Origin: Lineus longissimus
Taxonomy: Eukaryota > Nemertea > Pilidiophora > Heteronemertea > Lineidae
Reading direction: 5' to 3'
Assembly (NCBI RefSeq): GCF_910592395.1
Contig: NC_088313.1
Location: 11,382,937-11,446,936, forward strand
DNA: 64,000 nt
Part shown: in pieces, positions 47,676 to 59,759 of the stretch
Position numbering within the stretch: the stretch's first letter is position 1
Layout: every line of letters starts with the position of its first letter
Notes under the pieces: generated by a model
Told to the model about the DNA's origin: nothing
Databases searched by the model: none
The model's input: the letters and a program-made list of their open reading frames with translations, nothing else
Translations under genes and position numbers: made by a program

Positions 47676-48265
47676 TTAAAATTCAATATCATCAGCTGTA
47701 TCTTGAACCACATTTGATTCAGCCACTTTATTCAATCTCTCACTAAAGGAATTTGACATCGAAATTCCTCCACATATTTTAGGCGTTTCATCTAATCTTT
47801 GTTCTACAGATGGTGGTTCAAAATAGTTTAAGAATTTAACTGCTAGAGTCCTTCCTTCACCCCTTTTTAAAATATCAGATGATTTAAAATCGCCCATGAT
47901 ACTTCCTCCTCCACTTTTAACTTTCTTTTTATAGGGTAATTGAAGTTCCTTATCATCTGCCGTATAATAAAATGCGTCATCTTTATATGTAATATGAGCT
48001 TTTAAATCACCTCTATTTAATGCATTCAAACGTCAATATTTGGCCGTTAATTTCGGTTCAATGAGCTGCATTTTTCGCTCTGGTGAACTTAATTGTTCAA
48101 CATGTGGAAATTTACTTGTTGGACCATTATTATAAACTTCAACTTCAGTTCCATTTTTGCTTTTGCATCTTGAAAATCATCATCGTCACTAAAGACAGGA
48201 TTTTGAAAATCATCACCTTCACTAAATACATGATCTCAAAATCCCATATCATCTATAACTGCCAT
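47676..48265 (-). pseudogene. Gene remnant opposite the capsid remnant, unknown
   Basis: Begins at ATG 48265 (MAVIDDMGF, acidic DDDDF segments), breaks by stop and shift, and continues as the open frame 47676-48029, which contains LKAHITYKDDAFYYTADDKE, KKVKSGGGS and GRTLAVKFLNYFEPPS. It looks like a single compact protein but no family is recognised. It is divergent from the capsid remnant, with 47 bp between start codons. Confidence 0.5.
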
Positions 48266-48312
48266 TGTTTTATTTCATACACTTAAAAATAAAAAAAATA
48301 AAATAATAAAAC

Positions 48313-49204
48313 ATGTCTCAATTAGGAAAATATTTAGATGTAGACCGCCTAACGCATATTGCAGATGGACTTGATGACAAGCGAAATTATGAGGTTATCA
48401 CTCTTAATCCAAACACGGTAAAACCTGGGAACACCTTTATGTAAAAATATCCCAACTTGAAAAAAATTGTTTGAATGTCCCTCATTAAAAAAAAAAGACA
48501 TTTGAAGTTATGGCGACTCAAGATGCAGCGGAGTTTGTGGATAATATAGGGAGAAATCTAGTTGATCAAATCCCAACTTAATTAATTAGGAGTAATGACT
48601 ATTACTGAATTTTATAAAGCTTAAATTTTTAATACCTTCATAGACTTTTGGCCAAGCAAAAATGAGCGGAAAAACAGACTTTGACGGGTATTGACAAAGA
48701 TGTACAGAAAAAAGCAGCCATTGTAAAAGCATAAGGCAAACGCTATTGCATTGATTTGGAATTCGAACTTTTTGATTCAAAACTCTCATAGTACCTATGG
48801 GCCATTGCAGAGCTTCTGGAATACCAAATCAGATTCATCGTCGAGCTGGTACAGATGCTAAGAAGGATTACGCCATAAAATGTATTAAACTTGAATACGA
48901 CACAATATATTCTGAAGAATTGACTGACAAAATTTTACAACACTATATTGCAGGTAAATACGAGTTTGATAATATTCACCTGCTCCGTACTGAATCATTT
49001 GGCAAGAGCAAGCACATGAATATTAATGTTAATGTCAACCGTAATCAGCCAAGGGAATTCGAAAATCGAAAAATAAATGAGTTGGGGATACTTTTTTTTG
49101 GGAGATACCCTGTAGTACTGAATGAAAATGAACATTCACCGACGCCAAACAATCATTTTCAGAACAAATATGATTTAAGTGCACTGATGGTAGTTTACAG
49201 ATAA
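48313..49204 (+). pseudogene. Major capsid protein remnant
   Basis: ATG 48313 opens a frame reading LGKYLDVDRLTHIADGL and EVITLNPNTVKPG, then shifts (one base missing near 48440). Later scraps include FVDNIGRNLVDQI (near 48540) and a clean 135-codon frame from 48797 with YAIKCIKLEYDTIY, KSKHMNINVNVNRNQPREFE and NELGILFFGRYP. The last corresponds to the INENINFPRMSIKGLLLLF segment of the intact capsid at 27932-29188. The middle third is missing or unreadable. Confidence 0.7.
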
Positions 49205-50449
49205 ATTGACAAATACAGAAAGTTATCTACTCGCTGGCCAATGTCGTTTTCATCTTCGTGAGGGGAGAAATTTCATGTTTGTTAATTAAATTAATCATCT
49301 GCTTCAAAAGACTAGCTGCCCGGCAGGTGTGGAAATGAACAAGTTATTGTTTGTTTGTTTTTGGAGCAGAACGAATTTTGTAAAAAAAACATGAACAATT
49401 TTCAATAAAAGAGATTATCATTTTCATTTTCTATTAGGATCAATCCAACAATAAAACAAATGTTAACTTGGGGTCAAATAATTTTATACCAACATTGACC
49501 TTTTTCGTCTAGTCTTCTGTCGATGTTTTTCTTCCCCATTAAAATTTTTTTTCCCTATCCGTTGCCGCTGCAACTTGCTCCAGACGCTGATGGTTGATGG
49601 TACTTCGGCGCATTCCTTCGTTGAAGTCTTTAGAAGGGTGGGAGGGACGGTAGCATTGCTCGAAATCACGAAATTACCGGAACTAGAATTGTCTTGGATC
49701 AACAAAAAAAAAACAGATTCATGGACATATGTTTTGGAAATGAATTTTGTTTACATTTATGTACATACGCGTAACCATTAGACTTAAACCTGTCGTGTGA
49801 GTTACTAAGTTGACTCTAAAAAGTTTCATACGCCTTGCCTAACCCTAATCGTAGTTTAAAAAAATTGGATGTCCTACTGCCTATTATATCTAGCACTGAA
49901 CTAGCACCTGTACGAGTTGGGACATGTCATGCAGAGTTTCTCAACAAGGTGCACTGTTCAATATATTGGTATAAAGAATGAGACATTATCGTCATGATGG
50001 CGGCGTTGGCGTTCACTGGATTGGAGTGTGTGTGTCGGCCAGTTGATCAGCTGTTGCACTGTTTTGTGAGTTTTGTGTGTTTTTCCTGTTTTGGACCAAA
50101 ATCAAGATATTTCGAAAATGAGCAACTAAATTACTTTTTTTTTCTCGCATTTTTCTCGAACATTGGCTATGGTGCTTCACGTGAGAACCGGTATTTTAAG
50201 ATTTACCAATAAGATTTTTTTCAAATTGCGTTTTTTTGTGATTTGGGAGGCTGGTTTGAAATTTCAGTTTGGGGTAGCCTCAAGTGCGCTCCGAGCAAAT
50301 CCTGCGCTAATTACTGACTTGTATTCAACAAATAAATGAGATGAGCTCGTGCCGAAAGAGGAGATCACGGCCTTTCCAGTGGTGTACAGCATCAATTGGT
50401 CATTCTTTGAAAAGCGTCTTCAAAAACGCATTTTGAAATGGGTGTCATT
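49205..50449. other. No certain gene
   Basis: AT-rich. A start-like ATGATGGCGGCG at 49994 opens a 72-codon frame without a known domain; a first exon is possible but unsupported. The paired frames at 49484-49781 show no family. Confidence 0.35.
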
Positions 50450-50775
50450 TGCAATTGAGAGAACATCCTGACGTCACGCATTTTCGGGAAACCTGTTGAG
50501 CGTGTCCTTAAGGTGAAATGGCGTAATTTTCATATGATAAGAAATCATTAACTTTGACTTTCCCGCAAAGCTAGAAAGAATGTGAACCGTTTGGTATCAA
50601 AAGAAATACGCAATAATGGTGAACAGAGAGCCGTTTTAAACAACAGTGCGCCATTGGTGTCTTTGACGCATTTCCAACAGGCCAGACGTCAAAATCTGCC
50701 AAAGTGGGTGTCATTTGCAATTGAGAGAAAACATCCTGACGTCACGCATTTTCGGGAAAACTGTTGAGCGTGACC
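50437..50775. repeat. Direct repeat of about 70 bp
   Basis: GGGTGTCATTTGCAATTGAG, then CATCCTGACGTCACGCATTT and CTGTTGAGCGTG, occurs at about 50437-50502 and again at about 50703-50773. Confidence 0.85.
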
Positions 50776-50891
50776 AAAATGTCAGTTAACAAAAAAGGCC
50801 AGGGGATGAGTTCAACCGTCATAAGCCAGGACAGGACTGTGCAAGGAGTGTGGTCCTGTATTTTTAGAACTAGTCTATGCTTACATCATGA

Positions 50892-51273
50892 TTTTACCAA
50901 AGCAGTCAATAGCACCGGCATGCTTGCACCCGGGTGGAAGCTCAATTCTTATGGACTTTGTCATGGAATGGATACCGCCCTCGATCCTCATCTTGACCCT
51001 CAAGCTTTGGATACACTCCAGGATACGGAAGGAGTAGTCTCCCTCTGATGGTTCAGAAGGTAGATGCCAAGTCACATCAACAAACTCCTGTACATGGAAA
51101 TGACAGAATTCTGTCATTTCATACCAAGTACTGTACATTTCACTGACGCTTCCACCCAAGTGAGTGTACTTGCGGGTGTTGTTGACTGTTATGTTGCGAT
51201 CCGTCAATTGCCCAAGGCCAGAGGGCCACGATAATTGGTCTAATGTTATGTATGGATTGGCATCAAACCTTGC
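50892..51273 (-). CDS. Candidate internal exon, unknown protein
   Basis: A minus-strand frame from about 51273 to 50892 has balanced, protein-like composition: DANPYITLDQLSWPSGLGQL, NNTRKYTHLGG, FCHFHVQEFVDVTWHLPSEP, FRILECIQSLRVKMR and PPGCKHAGAIDCFGKI. It ends at CATGAT followed by GTAAGC, a good splice donor. The upstream AG lies near the edge of a CATAG but lacks a pyrimidine tract. No family recognised; no motif of a transposase. It lies 320 bp left of the Harbinger element. Confidence 0.35.
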
Positions 51274-51596
51274 GTATGGCGATTTGCCTATGGCGAGTTA
51301 GCGTAAAATTTTTTTGCAAGTTTTCAAAACCCCTTGAAATGTATTAGGTACCAGTCTCCTGTCGGATCTCTATACTCAATCGACAATCCTCGGGTTTTCC
51401 GTGATTCTTTAGAAAACACACACATCTATTTTTTTGGCTTTTGGAACATGCGTTTGTTGTGATGGACTTGTAAATCTTTACAGCAATCTTTTTGCCACTT
51501 TCGGGTGGCATTTTGATAGAATATCAAGAGAAAACGCTGAGGGGATGATTTTTGAAGAGCGTGAAAGAAAAGAGCTTCACTAGAAACCTTAGGTCT

Positions 51597-51624
51597 GGGC
51601 CCGGTTTCTCAAAGAATCTTAAGT
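51597..51624. repeat. Harbinger terminal inverted repeat, left
   Basis: GGGCCCGGTTTCTCAAAGAA then TCTTAAGT; exact match to the reverse complement of 58886-58913. Confidence 0.92.
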
Positions 51625-52307
51625 AGGCCTATTTGTCTTAAGTCATAATATTTTGACTAAGCCAAGTCAAAAACTTAAGTACGAATCTCAAAGCATCTTA
51701 AGACGAACTTAGCTAAGTTTTCCCAAAATGACTTAAGTCAGGTGAAACGTGCTGAGCCGGCCGTTTCAGCCAGCCTCCGATAGTTCCACTAAGACTTCGG
51801 GAGTTTCCGTGAGATTACGAATATTCCCGAGTACGTTTCCAAGGAACTCTTCAGCTGGTCGGCAATGAAGGAGGTCGGATTGTGAATGCCACATCGCGAC
51901 CACGTGGGAAATGGGCATGGCGGGAGAGGCACATTGATCTTCGTTTCTGATGCTCGGCGGTGCGGATGATAATGACCCATAATGATGAAATTTTCCAAGG
52001 AATTACTAGTATTTTGTAACTATGGTGCTCTCATTATTGAAACTTACCATCGAATGTACATGTATATAGCCGATAAGACAATAAATGCGCCACACCCACA
52101 CCCCCTCTTACAATCAAGCGCTATTAGTATTTACTCCTTTGCTGTCCAAATCCCCTGGGCCCAAGCGGCCCAAGTATATCAATTACGTTCCGAAAGGAGC
52201 CCATCACATTTTAAGGACGAAGATGAAGATTAAGGATGTACGGAAATACGGGCGGCGACTACCGACGGTTAGAACGGATAGGCCAAGCAACATTACGCCC
52301 GAGAAAA

Positions 52308-52513
52308 ATGGAGGTAAACATGGAAGTGCATGAAGTCAAGCGGGTTAGAGCAACAAATTGGTCATCCCAGGAGGAGGCCATGCTAATGGAGGCTGTTCGC
52401 CTACGTGAGAGGCACTGCATTGGACGTTTCAGTGGGATAGGGGACATTGGGACGGGCTGCGTGTCAAAGGCTTCCAAGAGGGCCGCCTGGGAGGCCGTTG
52501 CCGAGGATGTGAG
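52308..52513 (+). CDS. Myb/SANT-like protein of Harbinger, exon 1
   Basis: DNA-binding partner that helps the transposase reach the element ends and the nucleus in this superfamily. Start ATG 52308 (MEVNMEVHEV). The domain reads RATNWSSQEEAMLMEAVRLR, with the first tryptophan of the Myb fold, then KASKRAAWEAVAEDV. Exon ends at GTGAG followed by GTGTGC. The next exon (55699-55766) joins in phase. The intron is unusually long (3.2 kb) because a 1.7-kb repeat sits in it. No third exon was found, so the C-terminus is unknown. Confidence 0.7.
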
Positions 52514-53481
52514 GTGTGCTCTTCAAGTTCAATCGTTCCCTGTTGTCTGCTTTAGTCTTCTCGTCGACACACGGCTGGTTGACCAATAAATCAATAAGTT
52601 ATTCATGCCTGGCATAGTACAAATATTACAACTTGACTGGGGGTGATGTTCCCCGGGCAAACTTTGTGCTAAAAATTTGTGCCCGTGGTGCACGGACTCA
52701 ATGTTGTTGTGTCGTCTGCTTCACCATGCGTGCATGCGATGCGATGCATGGTAGACACTCACAATCCGACTGAAAAACTTCCTTAAATGCACTCGCCTTA
52801 CCCCGAAATTTGTGTGTCCCCAAGTTCAAATTTCGCCACGCCTTAAACAGACACGATACTGCCTATTTTTGCTGTGAAATCGAACAGAATCGCACATCAT
52901 TTCCGAAAGAAAACAAACATTAATTTTGAGATCGTTTGGAGGTGTGGTTGGGAGGTGTGACGATTTCAGCCAATAGAAGGAAATCAGGTCACCATTAGCA
53001 TGTATTATGTAGATAAGCGTAGCTGCTGTGTGACTCAGCGTTTGGGGAATCCCCCTATGTGTTTACCTACTAATTGGTCACAGCCGTAGAAAAGATTTCA
53101 GATATGAAATAAGAACAATAAAAACATGAGTTTTGATAACAATCAATCAATATAATGATAAAATAATATTTCTCTCACTGTAAAGTGTAAATATTAATAC
53201 AGTTAAAGATTTATGACAAGTGCATCAATGCTTTAGACTAGAGTTGACAAGATCAATGACAATGCCATCATCATATCTGTTTATCAACATTTTAGAAATG
53301 GGGACTATTTAGGCAGGAGCAAAGTGCCAAAAAGTTTAAATTGGTCATCTTGATCTTAAGTACAGTACCTCTCTATTATTCAGGGCACCCTTAGGACTGG
53401 CAAGTGCTGTCCTTACTTGAGAGGTGCCTGATTAAAAAGGTCAAATGTAATGGAAACAACCACTTTGTGAACAAAATGAAA

Positions 53482-55113
53482 CGGCCAGGGGCCATTGTGC
53501 TCACCGTATACATCTTTTAGTAGGCAGGATCATGCTTAGTTTAGAGGTGAATATGGTGAACACAATCAGGCATGAAGACTTTTTTTAGATGTGTATTGAT
53601 GTCAAGTAATAAGACAGGGCAGTATATATAAGTTTATGATCCAACCAATAATTGTCTATGACATCAACAAGATCAATATCGTGTGATTGCTAAGAGTCCC
53701 TGCAATAAAAAATTCATCGAAAAAAAGTCATTAATAAGCGAGATATTGCATGTCCTACTTTTTCAGTTTTGACACCCTGGTGGCCAAATCAAGAATCAGA
53801 TCAGGCCAAAATTCGGTGTCAGAGATTATCTGATGTAGGGGGTTACATGTACCAACTTTCAAGTTCATAGCTTCAGCAGTTAAGAAACGTGCCATAGTTA
53901 CACTCTAATGGCCAATTTACGCCATTTGACCTCTGTGACCTAGAAAAGGAGGTCAAATCCAAAAATCGTAGGACATGTGGTGTATCCTTGCTAGAAGTCC
54001 CTGCCATAAAAATTTTATCGAAAACAATTCACTCAAATAAGCAAGATATTGCACTTCTTCCTTTTTCCATTATGGCCCCCTGGTGGCCGAATAAAGAATC
54101 AGATCAGGCCAAAATTCAGCATCAAAGGTTATCTGATGTAGGGGGTTATATGCACCAAGTTTCAAGTTCATAGCTTTACTGGTTAAGAAACGTGCCATAG
54201 TTTACACTCTAACGGCCAATTTACGCCATATGACCTCTGTGACCTTGAAAAGTAGGTCAAATTGAAAACCCGTAAGACATGTGATGTATTCTTCCTAAGA
54301 GTACCTACCATAAAAATTTTATCGAAAACAAGTCACTTATAAGCGAGATATCACACTTTTCAGATATCCACTTTTGGCCCCCTGGTGGCAAAGTTGAGAA
54401 TCAGATCAAACTGAAATTCAGCACCAGAGGCTATGTGATATAGGGGGTTATATGTACCAAGTTTCAAGTTCATAGCTTTAGTGGTTAAGAAACGTGCCAT
54501 AGTTTACACTCTAACGGCCAATTTACGCCATATGACCTCTGTGACCTTGAAAAGTAGGTCAAATTGAAAACCCGTAAGATATGTGATGTATTCTTCCTAA
54601 GAGTACCTACCATAAAAATGTTATCGAAAACAAGTCACTTATAAGCGAGATATCACACTTTTTAGATATCCACTTTTGGCCCCCTGGTGGCAAAGTGGAG
54701 AATCAGATCAAACCAAAATTCAGCACCAGAGGCTATGTGATATAGGGGGTTATATGTACCAAGTTTCAAGTTCATAGCTTTAGTGGTTAAGAAACGTGCC
54801 ATAGTTTACACTCTAATGGCCAATTTACGCCATATGACCTCTGTGACCTTGAAAACAAGGTCAAATTAAAAACCCGTATAATATAAAATGTATATTTGCT
54901 ATGAGTACCTACAACAAAAGTTTTATCGAAAACAAGTCACTAATAAGCGAGATATCACACTTTTTAGATATCGACATTTGGCCCCCTGGTGGCCAAACAG
55001 AGAATCAGATCGGACCGAAAATCAGTGTCAGAGGTCAGCTGACCTAGGGCATTCTTTGTACAAAGTTTCAAGTTCATAGCCCTAGCAGTTAAGAAACGTG
55101 CCACTGTTAGGAT

Positions 55114-55171
<58 letters not shown>

Positions 55172-55211
55172 ACACAGCGCTATCGTATAGACTCCCCTTA
55201 CGGTGAGCCAA
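53482..55211 (+). mobile_element. Repeat element of tandem monomers with (GAC)n tail, copy A
   Basis: Begins GGCCATTGTGCTCACCGTAT and ends CTTACGGTGAGCCAA, an inverted match of about 13 bp (TTGNGCTCACCGTA). Inside, a monomer of about 300 bp is repeated about five times (GGCCCCCTGGTGGC, then TTTCAAGTTCATAGC, AAGAAACGTGCCA, CGCCATATGACCTCTGTGACC) and followed by (GAC)n at 55117-55170. No gene. It sits in the intron of the Harbinger Myb gene, so it is the younger insertion. Confidence 0.8.
55117..55170. repeat. (GAC)n microsatellite
   Basis: About 18 ACG triplets in a row. Confidence 0.98.
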
Positions 55212-55698
55212 CTAGTGTCCTTGATGGAGAGGTTATCCTCAATAGAGAGGTGTCCACTAAGGGAGGTGTCCACTGTAGTTCAAACTGGGTCATGTTTAAT
55301 ATATATGAATATATTCGGCGTACAAGCATGATCGAAGATTTCGATGTACTTCGAGATGTGAGAGACCCGACTTATTTAAACTTCATCTTGCCCACCTTGC
55401 TGTCTACAGAGTCCCTTTAAAATGAAAATATGAACACAAGAAGAACAGTCCAGTGGCTGATACAAGATGATTTCAAAGTGATATAGGAACTGAAGTTTTG
55501 CTAAGTAGGCCTACTACGGTTATAATCATCAAATAAGGCATCATGGCCCAGGTATTGCAATTTAGTACTGCAATATTGATATTTTTAAAATGTCAATGGC
55601 AATGCACTTTTTGTTGTGTGATGTTACTTTTAGCATCATTCTTACATCTTAGTTAAAATTTGAACTTGAACTGTTTCGAAATATCATTTTACGTACAG

Positions 55699-55766
55699 CG
55701 CTGCAGGAGTAGTGGTGCGCACAAGTGCAGAATGTGAAAAAAAGTACAAGAATATAAAGCATGGAG
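55699..55766 (+). CDS. Myb/SANT-like protein of Harbinger, exon 2
   Basis: Flanked by TTTTACGTACAG (acceptor) and GTAAGTC (donor). Phase fits exon 1. It reads VRTSAECEKKYKNIKHG, the third-helix segment of the domain with the R...E..KKY pattern. Ends in phase 1, so a further exon is expected downstream but is not evident before the transposase. Confidence 0.65.
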
Positions 55767-56174
55767 GTAAGTCATTTTACCATTCTCACAAAAAATGATT
55801 ATGTATCAGAAGTCAAGAGTTCAGTTCACGCAGCTGTAGGGTTAAGACTTCAGTAGAAAGCACCAACATTTTGCAAAAAGTCAGATAAGGCCCTGTTCCA
55901 ATACCAGTAAAGAGAAAGGTAAAAGTGAAGGCCTACTAACCATGCTAACTATCAATACCACATGAAAACATTTTGGCAATAATAGAATCCTTATCAAGGC
56001 CTGCATGTAGGCATACCCTTACGAAAATACTTGCATTTATGTAATTGGTCATTTAGTTTATCTATTAGTTTGCAAAATATCTTAGGAATGTAGGAGGTTG
56101 ATATGATTAAAATGATCAGGACTGTATTGCATTTAATAGCTGAAATAAATAAGAACACTTGCATGCTTGCACAA

Positions 56175-56539
56175 TCAGAAATGAAAGAAGGTGTCACGCA
56201 AATGAACCCTTCCAGTTACAGTATCGTCATCAATGGGATCAAGGTTATATTGATTCTCCAAAAGTGGCTCCATCACATCCTGCCGCTTCAGTGCAATGTT
56301 GTTGAGGATTACACAGCAGACTATCACTTTACAGGCCTGTTCTGGGACCAGCCGAATTTCATTGTGCAAGCAATGGAACCGCCTCTTTAAAATGCCAAAG
56401 GCCTGCTCAACTCGTGTCCTGGTTCGTGCTTGGGCGGCATTATATCTGGCTTCTTCAGGTGTTGGATTCCGATAAGGTGTCATCAGGTACGGTTCAAGTG
56501 CATAACCTTTGTCTCCCAAAAGGAATCCATCATGTGGAG
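56175..56539 (-). CDS. Harbinger transposase (HARBI1-like), exon 4
   Basis: C-terminal part of the DDE domain: GDKGYALEPYLMTPYRNP, then the catalytic Glu in RTRVEQAFGILKRRF. Acceptor TTTCAG at 56540-56545. Stop at 56175-56177. It joins exon 3 in phase 1. Confidence 0.9.
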
Positions 56540-56847
56540 CTGAAATTGTAAATACAATATTGTAAATGTAATAATTTTTTTCAAAATGAATGAATTTTAT
56601 ACTAATTTATTGAATATGAGAATATCAATGTTTTTTTGTCATTTTATACATAACATGGGGTTTCTCGTTTATATATTATATATTTTTCAAATAAGCATGA
56701 TACTGTTGATCCAGTAGTATGCCTATGTGATAATTTCTTTTCTACTACATGTATGTTAGTTATAAATGTTGATAAAGTTCCAATTAAATTATTTATCTAT
56801 CTATTAAATTACTTGTTTTTAGTGGGTATCACACATGTCTGAATTAC

Positions 56848-56962
56848 CTTGGTTAGCAAGTTCACGGCCAATGGACGACACCTTGAATATTCGACTGTCG
56901 TGAACACTTCCCGGCCATTTGGCTACAAGGTTTGTGGCAATGCGATCAGCATCACATATCAT
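56848..56962 (-). CDS. Harbinger transposase (HARBI1-like), exon 3
   Basis: 115 bp between TATTGCAG and GTAATTC. Carries the second catalytic Asp in WPGSVHDSRIFKVS. Confidence 0.9.
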
Positions 56963-57435
56963 CTGCAATACCAAAAAGTGGAAATTGAAATATTATTTCT
57001 GGGTTTCTGCCGGGGGGGGGGGGGCAACTGCCAAGATTGTCCGAAAAACAGCCAAAATTTGCTCTTTCGACCAGGAATTTGGGCTTTGGTTCCCCCTCTT
57101 GAATTTTTTTCTGGCAGAAACACTGTACTTTCAAAATTCTTCATACTTAGCAATGATTTTAATTCATACTATGCCAGGAATCAGGATATTCATATTTCAG
57201 ATGGACATGCAATCTCTTAAACTAGATCAGGCCTCCAATGAGCCAGGCTTTGAAAGTGAACCTGATCTCGTTCCAAGATGACTAAATGAAAAAGCCAGCC
57301 AGCCGGTCATCTGGTAATAAATGCAATGCATGTTTATTGTACTTTGGTGTAGGCCTACAGACATTATGTGCACATTTCGTTACTAGGCAGGGCTACCAAC
57401 TGACTTTTGAAAGTGTTCTATTCACACATGCTTAC

Positions 57436-57548
57436 CTGAACATTGATGCTGTGAATGGATTTGCGACAGACATAAACATCCTCAAATTGAGATGGGGCTT
57501 GAATCTTTATCTGTGTGCAGTCCAAAGCACCGATTACGTTAGGGAAAC
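57436..57548 (-). CDS. Harbinger transposase (HARBI1-like), exon 2
   Basis: 113 bp between TGATTTTAG and GTAAGCA. Carries the first catalytic Asp in VIGALDCTQIKI and DVYVCRKSIHSINVQ. Confidence 0.9.
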
Positions 57549-58310
57549 CTAAAATCAAAGTGGAAGAACCATTAGGCAACACACAAACTGACCTGTATTA
57601 ACTAACTATATCATTCCCCGACTGCGCCCCGCCCTGGTCGACATCCACCTCACTCAGTGTGTTGAGGGCATTTTTATGGATGCAGTATGAGTATGCAATG
57701 CATGGAGGGACGATATTGGTACAAGAAAAGTATAGAACATACTGCATACTCATGATCGAGTATAGGCCAGACCTGACTGACCAACAATCCATACAGCAGT
57801 GTAGGCTGTACATGCCATGGATGATGGTCATTGGTGGACACACAAGCACACAACAACAACATGCAACACTACGTACAGTCACAGTCGACAACAGTCTGCA
57901 CTCGATTAACTCAACTGCACAGTCACAGTGGCGCGGATGCGAGTATTCATTAGAATAGATGGCTGCATAGATACCTTCACATGATTATAAAGTTTCCAGC
58001 AATCTAACAGCCGGTTTTCAATAAACAAACAACAGCATTGAACCACGCAGTTTCGCTTCCATGATGACACACGACACGTCATGCATGTGTGTGATGAAAA
58101 AAAACAGCTGATGAAGTTTGACCTGTCCTTGACCTGTTAAAATATTCACGGTTACCAACAGCGATTTCTTCATTCACCGTTTGCTGATTGGAGAGGTTTG
58201 ACCTGCTTAATATGCATGTTCACCTATCGATTTTTGTCATTCATTTTGCTGATTGGAGCACTATAAATAGTAGTGGGCGAGGAGCACATGAGATGGGAAC
58301 TGATACATAC

Positions 58311-58740
58311 CTGCAACTGCGAAGAAGCGCTTCTTAATAGTTTCTGTGGCTTCGTCGCCCCTCGGAAATTTTATGATTTCGCTCATATATTTGATTATTT
58401 CATTCATGGTGGCCTTCACGATACGGCACACGGAACTTTTTGACAGTCCATCTCCATCCCCGACCATTATTTGGAAGGACCCGCAAGCAAGGAAACGGAG
58501 ACACACGCAAATTTGTAGTATGACAGGCAGTGCATGGCCACGGTCGGTCGGACGCGTCAACTTTGGGCCGAATACCTCAACGAAGACCATTATTGTGTCG
58601 GGCAGGAAACGATATCTGTCTTTCACCCCCTTGGCGGAGTACTTCTCCAAGGGGTTTTGATGGTCTACGAGTCGTCTTTCTGGGCCTCGGGCCATCAAAT
58701 ATCGAAGGACAGGCCGGTTGTGCCGGCGAATTTCCGCCAT
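58311..58740 (-). CDS. HARBI1-like: Harbinger transposase (HARBI1-like), exon 1
   Basis: Cuts and pastes the element. ATG 58740 starts a 430-bp exon ending at GTTGCAG followed by GTATGT. It holds the N-terminal region with FLACGSFQIMVGDGDGLSKS and SSVCRIVKATMNEI, the helix-turn-helix part typical of HARBI1. With exons at 57548-57436, 56962-56848 and 56539-56175 the coding length is 1023 bp (340 residues), every junction is in phase and obeys GT-AG, and the two Asp and one Glu of the catalytic triad are present. No stop or shift was seen, so the gene could be active. Length is close to that of vertebrate HARBI1. Confidence 0.9.
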
Positions 58741-58885
58741 TTTGTGTCCTTTATTCCGACTTAAGTACGGTAGCTACCGTGCTTAAGTTTTTGGGGTACT
58801 TAAGTCGGCTAGGCGAGTTAAGATTCTTTGTGAATCAACTTAAGACAAAACTTAAGAAATTCTCATACTTAAGTCACCAAAACAG

Positions 58886-58913
58886 ACTTAAGATTCTTTG
58901 AGAAACCGGGCCC
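58886..58913. repeat. Harbinger terminal inverted repeat, right
   Basis: Reverse complement of 51597-51624. Confidence 0.92.
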
Positions 58914-59759
58914 TACAGGACTTTGTTTTATAGATGGCAATAAAATCGCCAACCAGAAAAGTGTAGTTCAAAGTGGACATTTTAATTTTTACATGGTTCC
59001 ATCTGGGTGTTTTTGGGAGGAACTTAATATAACTGAAAACCGAGGGTGGGTTTTTATTGGGAAGGGGTTGTTATGCGTCAAAATGCAATTGTCGCGCAGT
59101 TTTAGTGGGTATTCTGTACGGGAGACTGATACCTGGCACTTCGCGGGGTTTTAAAAACTCGCCAAAAACACACCCCAACTCGCCATTTTCCAATTGCCAT
59201 CCGCGAGGTTTTATGCCAACCCGTTATTCATAGAAAAAAAGGTTTTGGCCATGCCTTGACCTGTTTAAAAAGTTGTTTCTGGACAAAGAAAATCATTCAG
59301 AGTACTCTGTGGATGGGAGAGCAGAGCAGAGGAGGAGCCAGCTGCAGTACGGTATTGAAGATTGAACAGGCATTTAACATGTTTGATAAGACAAATCCCA
59401 AAATTTAGCAATGTAAAGATACACAACATTTTGTTTTCTATTTCCGGACACCAAAAAACTACATACAAAATGATCAAATAAATAATAAATAACATCTGCG
59501 TACATGTTTCGATCGTTTATCTTGTTCACAGGTAAAAAGACAATTGAAAAACTTTATCTATCAACTGGTTCATATTTCTTGGAAAAAGGGTAGTTATTTT
59601 CGGATTTTCGTTTTTTTAAAAATGTATCTGATTTTTATTCCTTCCATCCCGGCCAATAACCTGACATTCAGCGACAGAACATAGCGAGAAATCGAAGAAC
59701 TAAAAACATTTTATATCGTGGCCCTTTAAGGCATACCAGTCGCATGAAGTCTCATATCG
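58914..59759. other. 3' flank of the GPCR gene
   Basis: Non-coding; likely contains the 3' untranslated part of the minus-strand receptor gene. No other gene seen. Confidence 0.4.

Larger units (their letters stand above)
44711..49204. mobile_element. Decayed second Polinton/adintovirus-like element
   Basis: Remnants of a packaging ATPase (46.1-46.6 kb), penton-like protein (46.75-46.96), small membrane protein (47.0), two unknown proteins (47.36-48.27) and major capsid protein (48.3-49.2) occur in the same neighbourhood order as the ATPase-to-capsid half of the complete Polinton, but sequences are only distantly related and all frames are broken. PolB and integrase were not found, so it is partial. 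A THAP-containing stretch (about 45.1-46.1 kb) interrupts it. Confidence 0.75.
51597..58913. mobile_element. PIF/Harbinger DNA transposon, two genes
   Basis: 7317 bp with 28-bp terminal inverted repeats beginning GGGCCCGGTTTCTCAAAGAA on both ends, and further CTTAAGT-rich subterminal repeats. It encodes a transposase on the minus strand and a Myb/SANT protein on the plus strand, convergent, the usual two-gene plan. A three-base target duplication is not seen (TCT on the left, TAC on the right). Confidence 0.9.

Noticed and set aside
55082-55273. Minus frame with a long serine run
   Set aside because: It is the (GAC)n microsatellite in translation.
57659-57958. Open frames in the intron between Harbinger exons 1 and 2
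   Set aside because: They overlap the intron of a well-supported spliced gene and show no domain.
51597-58913. Target-site duplication of the Harbinger element
   Set aside because: The three bases outside the ends (TCT and TAC) do not match, and shifting the border does not help; left unassigned.
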